From Methanosphaera sp. rholeuAM6 (lineage in GTDB: Archaea; Methanobacteriota; Methanobacteria; Methanobacteriales; Methanobacteriaceae): a DNA stretch of 11,595 bases. The notes beneath the pieces are model-generated. The model saw nothing but the letters and a program-made list of their open reading frames with translations. It was not told the DNA's origin and searched no databases. Position 1 is the first letter of the stretch; each line of letters starts with the position of its first letter. Shown here piece after piece: positions 1-6,499 of this stretch. Location of the stretch: positions 1 to 11,595 of the forward strand of contig MVAA01000145.1 in the NCBI GenBank assembly GCA_003266105.1, in the 5' to 3' direction. The translations under genes and the position numbers were made by a program.

Positions 1-198
1 GCTACTCTTGTTGTGACTGACATGATAATCATTTAATAGATTCGTTAAAGATATATTTGTTATTGGATATTTTATTAATTTTCGATTCAATTGAAATTAA
101 TTATGTATCAGTAATCATTTTTTCATTTATTTTTAGATTATGAATGTCAAATTATAGACATATCCTCCTAAAATATGTGTCGAATAAAATTTTTTTAT

Positions 199-221
199 AA
201 TTGGAGAAAAATGATCCAATT
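199..221. repeat. small inverted repeat (7-bp stem, 9-nt loop)
   Basis: AATTGGA at 199-205 is a perfect inverted match to TCCAATT at 215-221, with a 9-nt loop. It lies about 45 bp past the stop codon of the minus-strand methyltransferase remnant, so it could be part of that gene's 3' end signal. In the minus-strand transcript, however, the hairpin is followed by an A-rich rather than a U-rich stretch, so it is not a typical terminator. The rest of 1..263 is AT-rich with no gene I can support. Confidence 0.3.
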
Positions 222-263
222 AACTAATAATCTATTCACCAACATACTTTATGAAACATATCT

Positions 264-1129
264 TTAATCTTTTGTAGCAATAATGAAACCAAATTCATTT
301 AAGTTATAAGGATGGAAGCTTTTGACAGAAACTTTAAATCCCATTTTTTCTAAATCTGTTACTAATACCTGGTATGGTATATCAACAAATTTTTCATGAT
401 ATTCTAACATAATTTTTTTAAAACAAGACAAATCTGATTTTTTTATTATGGAATATTCTGCTCCTTCGCAATCCATTTTTAAGATATCCGGTTTAATATT
501 AAATTTTTCAATAATTTGTTTGATAGTAAAAGCTTCAATTTCAATCCATTTTTCAGTTTTAATAAAACTGTTCGCACCAGCAGAATCTTCATTAGTCTCG
601 GTATAAATTTTAATAAATTCGTTTTCACCACTAATTGCATTATTATACATATGAATGTTGTTTTTCAAATCTGGATTTAACTCTATATTTTCTTTACCCA
701 TTTCGTAAGTTTCAGGCACAGGTTCAAATGCAAAAACTGTAGCACCTTCTTGTGCTAAAAATAAGGGTGTATCAGCAATATTTGCTCCAATATCAATTAC
801 AGTTCTATTTTCAAAATTTCCTTCTAAAAAAGGATTATCTGTAAAATATTCCCATAATATGCTGCTAAATTCATTATTATAAAATTTCACGTTATTTAAT
901 GAAATTATCTCTTGATCTAATTGTTTTAAAAAATTTTTAAATTCTTCTTTTTATCATTTAAATTATTAGTTTCAATTTGATCAATAGAATATAAAACTCT
1001 ACCCAAATTGCCTTTATTTTTATTATTAAAATAGATTGTTTCATAACCTTTTAGTTTACAATATAATTCTTTTTTAAAAAAAGAAAGATTTTTTTCAGTG
1101 TTTGGAACATTTTTTAATAAAGTATTATA
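264..1129 (-). pseudogene. FkbM-family SAM-dependent methyltransferase, frameshifted
   Basis: The intact 3' part (890..264) encodes about 208 residues with the FkbM/Methyltransf_21 hallmarks: the SAM-binding loop VIDIGANIAD (residues 31-40), FEPVPETY (55-62) and DILKMDCEGAEY (135-146). The family O-methylates sugars or lipids, often in polysaccharide clusters. The only start for this part is a GTG at 888-890 with no ribosome binding site. The frame stays open upstream and reads like protein (FKNFLKQLDQEIISLNN) until about 945. There the coding sense jumps to another frame, which reads KGYETIYFNN and GNLGRVLYSIDQIETNN back to 1129, where an in-frame TAA (1130-1132) closes it. One extra base in the five-T run at 948-952 would join the two parts into about 288 residues, a usual FkbM length. 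An ATG at 1145-1147 lies five codons above the TAA, so the 5' end may be damaged too. The family call is firm. Whether the break is biological or a homopolymer sequencing error cannot be told. Confidence 0.8.
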
Positions 1130-1132
1130 TTA

Positions 1133-1452
1133 ATATATCAATCTCATAAAAAAGAGTACGGAAAATACGAAAAATTAATAGATTTAAAGGATTACAATAA
1201 GAAAAAAAGTAATATTTATGTATAATAAAATAAAGATTAGTTAATATGAATTAATATTAATTTGATATTTTTTCTAAAGTCTTCAAGAAAGAAGTGGAAA
1301 AAATAGACATGTATTTTCTAAAAGAAGTAAACAGTTAATGTTTTTATTATTGAGTTGCGTTTTTGAAATATTTTTCACATTAATTCTTAATTAATTTTTT
1401 ACTTCTTTGATTGAGGTTTATAAAAACAAATCATTAATGGGAGGTAGAATTT
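1133..1452. other. AT-rich divergent spacer
   Basis: No gene, tRNA or repeat array is visible here. It separates the minus-strand methyltransferase remnant from the plus-strand sugar cluster, so it should hold the cluster promoter. TATA-like stretches occur near 1213-1228 and at 1417-1424 (TTTATAAA). The second is so close to rfbF that a transcript starting ~25 nt downstream would lose most of the ribosome binding site, so an upstream element is the likelier promoter. In sequence this AT-rich, TATA-like matches are expected by chance, and I do not assign one. Confidence 0.35.
1439..1445 (+). promoter_or_regulatory. ribosome binding site of rfbF
   Basis: GGGAGGT lies 7 nt before the ATG at 1453 and complements the 3' end of 16S rRNA. 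It is the strongest such site in the window, as expected for the first gene of an operon, and it fixes the rfbF start. Confidence 0.8.
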
Positions 1453-2229
1453 ATGAAAGTTGTCATTCTTGCAGGAGGTTTTGGTACACGCATATCTGAA
1501 GAGTCTCATTTAAGGCCAAAACCTATGATTGAAGTTGGTGAAAAGCCTATTCTTTGGCATATCATGAAGATTTATTCATTTTATGGATTTAATGAGTTTG
1601 TAATTTGTTTAGGATATAAATCACATATGATAAAGGAATTCTTTGCAGATTATTATTTACACACATCAGATGTTACGCTGAATTTAGAAACAAATGAAAT
1701 GGAGATTCATAATAACTATGCTGAACCTTGGAAAGTAACTTTAGTTGACACAGGATTAAACACAATGACTGGTGGTCGTATTAAACGAGTTAAAGAGTAT
1801 TTACCTGATGATGAACCTTTCATGCTTACTTATGGAGATGGTGTTTGTGATGTTAATTTAAAGGAATTGCTTGAATTCCATAAATCTCATGGGAAACTTG
1901 CCACAATCACTGCAATAAACCTTGATGCACGTTTTGGAGTATTGAAAATTGATGATGAAGACACTATAACTAAATTTTCGGAAAAAACTAAAGAAGATGG
2001 TGGATGGATTAATGGTGGTTTTATGGTTTTGGAACCAAAAGTTCTTGATTACATAACTGATGACACCACTATTTTTGAGAAAGATCCCCTTGAAAATTTA
2101 GCTATTGAAGGAGAACTTAAATCCTATAAGCATCATGGGTTTTGGAAGTGTATGGACACTAAACGGGACCATGATGCATTAGAAAAAATGTGGACTGAAG
2201 ATGACGCACCTTGGTATATTTGGAAGTAA
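1453..2229 (+). CDS. rfbF: glucose-1-phosphate cytidylyltransferase
   Basis: Makes CDP-glucose from CTP and glucose-1-phosphate, the entry step to CDP-linked 3,6-dideoxyhexoses, in the cytoplasm. The 258 residues match the usual length (Salmonella RfbF is about 257). The nucleotidyltransferase signature GGFGTR (8-13) with RPKPM (21-25) forms the nucleotide-binding loop. YGDG (127-130) supplies Asp129, a likely metal ligand. WINGGF (185-190) and the C-terminal FWKCMDT (230-236), with Asp235 as the probable second metal ligand, complete the pattern. The ending PWYIWK is also typical of RfbF rather than of thymidylyl- or uridylyltransferases. First gene of the cluster, with a strong ribosome binding site. 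rfbG starts 12 bp after its stop, so the two are surely co-transcribed. Very confident. Confidence 0.96.
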   Translation: MKVVILAGGFGTRISEESHLRPKPMIEVGEKPILWHIMKIYSFYGFNEFVICLGYKSHMIKEFFADYYLHTSDVTLNLETNEMEIHNNYAEPWKVTLVDTGLNTMTGGRIKRVKEYLPDDEPFMLTYGDGVCDVNLKELLEFHKSHGKLATITAINLDARFGVLKIDDEDTITKFSEKTKEDGGWINGGFMVLEPKVLDYITDDTTIFEKDPLENLAIEGELKSYKHHGFWKCMDTKRDHDALEKMWTEDDAPWYIWK

Positions 2230-2241
2230 TCGGGTGAAGAA

Positions 2242-3318
2242 ATGAGAAATTTTTTTAAGAATAAACGAATCCTCATTACAGGACATACGGGATTTAAGGG
2301 TTCCTGGCTATCAGAAATACTGTCTTTATGGGGTACGGATATAATTGGATATTCATTAAATCCTCCTACCAATCCCAATTTATATGACTTATTAAATCTA
2401 AATACAAAGGTCACTTCCATAATTGATGACGTAAGAAATTTGGAAGGCTTGAAAAAAACATTTAATGAATATGAACCGGAACTTGTTATTCACATGGCTG
2501 CTCAACCAATTGTCAGAACCAGCTATGAAAGACCAGTCTATACATATGAAACAAATGTTATGGGAACAGTTAACATTTGTGAATGTATACGACATACAAG
2601 TAGTGTTAAATCTTTTCTTAATGTGACAACGGATAAAGTCTATGAAAACATTGAAAGTAATCATTCATATACGGAAGATGAGAAGCTTGATGGTTTTGAC
2701 CCTTACTCTAACAGTAAATCCTGTTCAGAATTAGTTACTCACTCTTATAACAATTCATTTTTCCAAGAGTTAGATATTCGTTGTTCTACTGCACGTGCAG
2801 GTAATGTAATTGGTGGGGGGGATTTTGCAAAAGATCGTATAATACCTGACTGTGTGAGAGCATCAATCAATGGAGAAGACATACTCATCAGAAATCCATA
2901 TTCCATTAGACCATATCAACATGTTTTGGAACCATTATTTGTCTATCTAACAATTATTAAAGAACAATACCATGAAAAAAGTTATTCTGGATATTATAAT
3001 GTTGGGCCAGACAAGGAAGACTGTGTGACTACTGGGGAAATAACAGATCTTTACTGTAATTATTTCAACAAAAACAACAAAAAACAGGTCAAATGGATTA
3101 ACCAATATGATGAGGGTCCACACGAAGCTACATTATTGCAACTTGATAACTTAAAGATTAAAAAAGTATTTGGCTGGAATCCCATTTGGAATATAGAAAA
3201 AGCAGTAGAAAAGACTGTTGAATGGACAAAAACATACATGAATGACGAAGACATCACTGAATGTACAGATAATCAAATTAATGAATATATTAAAGAAAGG
3301 GGTGGTTCTGATTTTTGA
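2242..3318 (+). CDS. rfbG: CDP-glucose 4,6-dehydratase
   Basis: Converts CDP-D-glucose to CDP-4-keto-6-deoxy-D-glucose using tightly bound NAD+. At 358 residues it has the family length (Salmonella RfbG about 359). It is an extended short-chain dehydrogenase. GHTGFKG (14-20) is the Rossmann glycine motif. The dehydratase triad appears as Thr130-Asp131-Lys132 in TTDKVYEN. Tyr155-x3-Lys159 (YSNSK) is the catalytic Tyr/Lys pair. RAGNVIGGGDFAKDRIIPD (185-203) and the RPYQHVLEPL segment (223-232) are typical of sugar-nucleotide 4,6-dehydratases of the RfbG type. A GGGTGA ribosome binding site (2232-2237) lies 4 nt before the ATG. Its 3' end overlaps the start of rfbH, suggesting coupled translation. 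Confidence 0.96.
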   Translation: MRNFFKNKRILITGHTGFKGSWLSEILSLWGTDIIGYSLNPPTNPNLYDLLNLNTKVTSIIDDVRNLEGLKKTFNEYEPELVIHMAAQPIVRTSYERPVYTYETNVMGTVNICECIRHTSSVKSFLNVTTDKVYENIESNHSYTEDEKLDGFDPYSNSKSCSELVTHSYNNSFFQELDIRCSTARAGNVIGGGDFAKDRIIPDCVRASINGEDILIRNPYSIRPYQHVLEPLFVYLTIIKEQYHEKSYSGYYNVGPDKEDCVTTGEITDLYCNYFNKNNKKQVKWINQYDEGPHEATLLQLDNLKIKKVFGWNPIWNIEKAVEKTVEWTKTYMNDEDITECTDNQINEYIKERGGSDF

Positions 3319-4651
3319 AAATCTACCTGAAGAAGAAGCAAGAAAAGAAATTTTAGAAATGGTTAGACAATATGCAATGAAATACCATAACATTCCAAAA
3401 GAATTCCAAGAAGGGGACTCTATTTCTTATGCTTCTAGAGTTTATGATGAGAAAGAAATGATAAATCTCGTGGACAGTTCACTCGAATTTTGGTTAACCA
3501 GCGGAAGATATACATTAGAATTTGAACAAAAATTAGCAGAATATTTAAACATCAAATACTGTTCATTCGTAAACAGCGGTTCTTCAGCAAATCTTCTTGC
3601 ATTTATGACACTTACTTCTCCTCTATTAGGGGAACGTCAGATTAAAAGGGGGGATGAAGTTATCACAGTAGCTGCAGGTTTTCCAACAACTGTAGCACCA
3701 ATAATACAGTATGGTGCAGTACCGGTATTTGTTGATGTAACAATACCACAATACAACATTGATGTATCACAATTAGATGAAGCATTATCCGATAAAACAA
3801 AAGCAGTTATGCTAGCACACACACTTGGAAATCCTTTCAATCTTAAAGAAGTGAAAAAATTCTGTGACAAACACAACTTATGGTTAATAGAAGATAATTG
3901 TGATGCACTTGGAAGTACTTACACGATGGATGGTAAAGAAAAGTTTACAGGAACAATAGGAGACATCGGAACAAGCAGCTTTTATCCACCACACCATATG
4001 ACAACAGGAGAAGGAGGAGCAGTATATACAGATAATCCATTGTTACATAAGATAATACGTTCATTCAGGGACTGGGGAAGAGACTGTCAATGCCAGTCAG
4101 GACAAGATAATCTCTGTGGAAACAGATTCACAAAACAATATGGGGAATTACCATTAGGATATGACCATAAATACGTGTACTCTCATTTCGGATATAACCT
4201 CAAAGCAACGGATATGCAAGCAGCTATTGGTTGTGCACAAATAGAAAAATTCCCAACATTTGTGGAAAAAAGAAAAGAAAACTATAATAAATTGAAATCA
4301 GGATTGGAATGTGTCTCTGATAAAATCATATTGCCTGAAAAATGCGAAAATTCTGCCCCTAGCTGGTTCGGATTTTTAATAACCGTCAAAGAAGGAGTAA
4401 GTCGTAATCAAGTAGTACAATACCTTGAAGAACATGGAGTTCAAACAAGAATGTTATTTGCAGGAAATATCATTAAACATCCATGTTTTGATGAAATACG
4501 TGATAATCAAAATAAATATCGGATTGTTGGCAACTTGGAAAATACGGAACGTATTATGAATGATACATTCTGGATTGGAGTATATCCTGGAATGACTGAT
4601 GAACAGATAGAGTATATGATTAAATGTATCAAAAAAGCTTTAAAACAATGA
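3302..4651 (+). CDS. rfbH: CDP-4-keto-6-deoxyglucose-3-dehydratase (E1, PLP/[2Fe-2S])
   Basis: Removes the C3 hydroxyl of CDP-4-keto-6-deoxyglucose on the way to CDP-4-keto-3,6-dideoxyglucose. It has the aminotransferase fold but uses pyridoxamine phosphate and an iron-sulfur centre. Numbered from GTG 3302, the usual PLP lysine is replaced by His231 in YPPHHMTTGEGG, the E1 hallmark. Likely cluster ligands are Cys200 (EDNCDALGS), Cys262, Cys264 and Cys272 (DCQC-x7-C). Yersinia/Salmonella E1 has C-x57-C-x1-C-x7-C; here the first gap is 61, from a four-residue insertion just after Cys200. The start is uncertain. The frame is open from 3242, and ATG 3281 is possible, but family similarity begins around FENLPEE. 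GTG 3302 is therefore preferred, overlapping rfbG by 17 bp. An SD-like AGGGGTGG at 3298-3305 could even serve an ATT at 3311. The reductase partner E3 is not in this window. Phe codons (10 of 22 TTC) differ from the next gene (2 of 14). Confidence 0.94.
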   Translation: MVLIFENLPEEEARKEILEMVRQYAMKYHNIPKEFQEGDSISYASRVYDEKEMINLVDSSLEFWLTSGRYTLEFEQKLAEYLNIKYCSFVNSGSSANLLAFMTLTSPLLGERQIKRGDEVITVAAGFPTTVAPIIQYGAVPVFVDVTIPQYNIDVSQLDEALSDKTKAVMLAHTLGNPFNLKEVKKFCDKHNLWLIEDNCDALGSTYTMDGKEKFTGTIGDIGTSSFYPPHHMTTGEGGAVYTDNPLLHKIIRSFRDWGRDCQCQSGQDNLCGNRFTKQYGELPLGYDHKYVYSHFGYNLKATDMQAAIGCAQIEKFPTFVEKRKENYNKLKSGLECVSDKIILPEKCENSAPSWFGFLITVKEGVSRNQVVQYLEEHGVQTRMLFAGNIIKHPCFDEIRDNQNKYRIVGNLENTERIMNDTFWIGVYPGMTDEQIEYMIKCIKKALKQ

Positions 4652-4671
4652 ATTAACATTAGAACATTGAC

Positions 4672-4676
4672 GTGAT
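4672..4676 (+). promoter_or_regulatory. GTGAT ribosome binding site that fixes the aldolase start
   Basis: GTGAT lies 4 nt upstream of ATG 4681. The GTG of this motif is itself in frame and could be taken as a start (three extra codons). The motif fits the 16S anti-SD, so it is better read as the ribosome binding site, with ATG 4681 as the true start. Confidence 0.7.
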
Positions 4677-4680
4677 TACT

Positions 4681-5463
4681 ATGAATACCACTGAAGAAAA
4701 AATGATAGATTTACTGAAATTATTAAAAAAAGATTATGGTGTTATAGCCGTTAAGTCAGAATTTGAAACTGAAGGATCAAGAAAAGATGAATTAACAAAG
4801 TTACGTGATATTATTTCAAAATCTGGACTTAAAATGTATATTAAAATTGGTGGATGTGAAGCTGTTCGAGATTTAGATGATTGTAAAATTTTTGGAGCAG
4901 ATGGGATTATGGCTCCAATGATTGAAACACCTTTTGCAGCTTCTAAATTTAGAAATGCATTTACAAAAGTATTCCCATCAGAAGAAGATGGATGTATTGA
5001 TAAAATTATTAATTTAGAAACAATTACTGCATACAAGAATATGGAAGATATTTACAGAGAAAATGAGAATTTCTTGAATACAGTTGTTATTGGTAGAAGT
5101 GATTTTTCTAGATCATGTGGAATAGCAAAATCTGAAGTTGATGGAAAGGAAATGCTTGAATATTGTCGAAATATTATTAATCTTGCAAATGACTATGGTT
5201 TTAACTCTGCATTTGGAGGAAGTCTTTCTGTTAACAGTATTCCATTTATCAATGAATTAAAAGATTCAATAAATCGTATTGAAACTAGAAAAATTGTGTT
5301 TGATGTTAACAAGTTAGATGAAAATATTCGAGAAGCAATTGATTATGCCATACAATTTGAATACCTTTATCTGAAAAACAAGTTAAATTATTATCAAACA
5401 ATTGTGAATGAGGATAAACAACGATTTGATGATTTGAAAAACAGAGTAGATGTGGAATTGTAG
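4681..5463 (+). CDS. HpcH/HpaI aldolase/citrate lyase-family protein
   Basis: A 260-residue TIM-barrel protein of the metal-dependent HpcH/HpaI (CitE-like) family. Members make or break C-C bonds between pyruvate (or an acyl-CoA) and an aldehyde or oxo acid. KIGGCEA (55-61) and GIMAPMIETPFAASKF (75-90) are typical. Glu113 (NLETIT) and Asp141 (VIGRSDFS) occupy the positions of the divalent-metal ligands. No histidine occurs anywhere in the protein, so the catalytic base His of classical HpaI aldolases is missing and the chemistry may be closer to CitE or something else. The gene follows rfbH by 29 bp, and its TAG stop overlaps the ribosome binding site of the KDG-kinase-like gene. This context suggests it makes or cleaves a 2-oxo-3-deoxy acid in the supply of the sugar side chain. 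That role is inferred, and the substrate is unknown. Confidence 0.8.
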   Translation: MNTTEEKMIDLLKLLKKDYGVIAVKSEFETEGSRKDELTKLRDIISKSGLKMYIKIGGCEAVRDLDDCKIFGADGIMAPMIETPFAASKFRNAFTKVFPSEEDGCIDKIINLETITAYKNMEDIYRENENFLNTVVIGRSDFSRSCGIAKSEVDGKEMLEYCRNIINLANDYGFNSAFGGSLSVNSIPFINELKDSINRIETRKIVFDVNKLDENIREAIDYAIQFEYLYLKNKLNYYQTIVNEDKQRFDDLKNRVDVEL

Positions 5464-5467
5464 TGAT
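5463..5467 (+). promoter_or_regulatory. GTGAT ribosome binding site of the kinase gene
   Basis: GTGAT begins on the last base of the aldolase TAG stop and sits 3 nt before ATG 5471. It selects ATG 5471 over an in-frame upstream start at 5450, whose extra residues (MWNCSDF) do not belong to the kinase family. The overlap implies coupling of aldolase and kinase translation. Confidence 0.7.
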
Positions 5468-5470
5468 TTT

Positions 5471-6490
5471 ATGAAAGTAATTACTTTTGGTGAGATAATG
5501 TTAAGATTATCTCCAGAGGGATATAAACGATTCATCCAATCAGATAAGTTTAATGTTACATATGGAGGTAGTGAGGCTAATGTAGCAATTTCTTTATCAA
5601 ATTATGGAATTCCTGTTGAATTTGTCACTAAAGTACCCAATAATGAAATTGGACAATCTGCAATAAACATTCTTCGAAGTTACAATGTTGGAACAAGGCA
5701 CATCATTAAGGAGGGTGAACGTTTAGGCATATATTATCTTGAAAAGGGAGCTAGTCAAAGGCCATCTAAAGTTATTTATGATCGTAAAAATTCAGCAATT
5801 AGCAAATCAAACATAAATGAATTTGATTGGGATGAAATATTCAATGGTGCAAATTGTTTTCATATTTCAGGGATTACACCAGCATTAAGTAAAAACTTGG
5901 CAAATATTTCAATTGCAGCATGTAAAAAAGCAAAAGAACAGGGATTACTTGTTAGTTGTGATCTTAATTATCGTAATAAACTATGGGCACGGAAAGAAGC
6001 AAACAGGGTCATGAGTGAAATAATGAAGTATGTGGATGTTTGTGTTGCAAATGAGGAAGATATTGAGAAAGTATTCAATATTAAAGCTGAAAATACTGAT
6101 GTTGAGAAAGGAAAACTAAATATTGAATCGTATGAAAGTGTAGCAAAACAAATATATGAAAAATTTGATTGTCAAATAGTTGCATGTACTCTTCGAACAT
6201 CATTATCTGCTAATGACAATAAATGGATGTCATTGGCATATGATGGTGAAAAAACTCTTCAGTCAAAAGAATATAACATTCACATTGTTGATAGAGTTGG
6301 TGCTGGAGATAGTTTCTCAGCAGGATTAATATATGGTCTTTTAAATAAGATGTCATTAGAAGAAACATTAGAATTTGCAACAGCAGCAAGTTGTCTTAAA
6401 CATAGTATTGAAGGCGATTTTAACATTGTAACTGTTGATGAAGTAAATAATCTAGTTGAAGGAAATGCATCAGGAAGAGTTCAAAGATAA
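5471..6490 (+). CDS. PfkB-family sugar kinase, 2-keto-3-deoxygluconate kinase-like
   Basis: Phosphorylates a sugar or sugar acid with ATP. Of the PfkB family it looks most like 2-dehydro-3-deoxygluconokinase (KdgK): the start VITFGEIMLRLSPEG (3-17), YGGSEANVA (31-39) at the substrate site, LGIYYLEKGASQRPSKVIYD (85-104), and VSCDLNYRNKLW (161-172). The family signature DRVGAGDSFSAG (274-285) holds the anion hole and the catalytic base Asp280. At 339 residues it is full length, with the KdgK-like ending ASGRVQR. In catabolism KdgK feeds an aldolase giving pyruvate and glyceraldehyde-3-phosphate. Its place between an aldolase and a ThDP enzyme in a CDP-sugar operon is unusual and points to handling of the carbon donor for the branched sugar. 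Substrate is inferred from similarity only. Confidence 0.87.
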   Translation: MKVITFGEIMLRLSPEGYKRFIQSDKFNVTYGGSEANVAISLSNYGIPVEFVTKVPNNEIGQSAINILRSYNVGTRHIIKEGERLGIYYLEKGASQRPSKVIYDRKNSAISKSNINEFDWDEIFNGANCFHISGITPALSKNLANISIAACKKAKEQGLLVSCDLNYRNKLWARKEANRVMSEIMKYVDVCVANEEDIEKVFNIKAENTDVEKGKLNIESYESVAKQIYEKFDCQIVACTLRTSLSANDNKWMSLAYDGEKTLQSKEYNIHIVDRVGAGDSFSAGLIYGLLNKMSLEETLEFATAASCLKHSIEGDFNIVTVDEVNNLVEGNASGRVQR

Positions 6491-6499
6491 GGGATATTT

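Noticed and set aside
1..36. Open frame reading ATLVVTDMIII then TAA, possibly the end of an upstream gene
   Set aside because: Eleven codons at the window edge with no recognisable motif; too short to support.
161..170. GGAGGA ribosome-binding-like motif on the minus strand near 163-168
   Set aside because: The ATG next to it is too close and the frame stops after four codons, so no gene is served.
1053..1110. Minus-strand ATG 1110 opening a short frame (MFQTLKK...)
   Set aside because: It stops after 19 codons, and the alternative frame there (GNLGRVLYSIDQ downstream) fits the methyltransferase remnant better.
1133..1452. CRISPR array, tRNA or riboswitch in the divergent spacer
   Set aside because: No repeated units, cloverleaf or conserved aptamer core could be seen; only AT-rich sequence.
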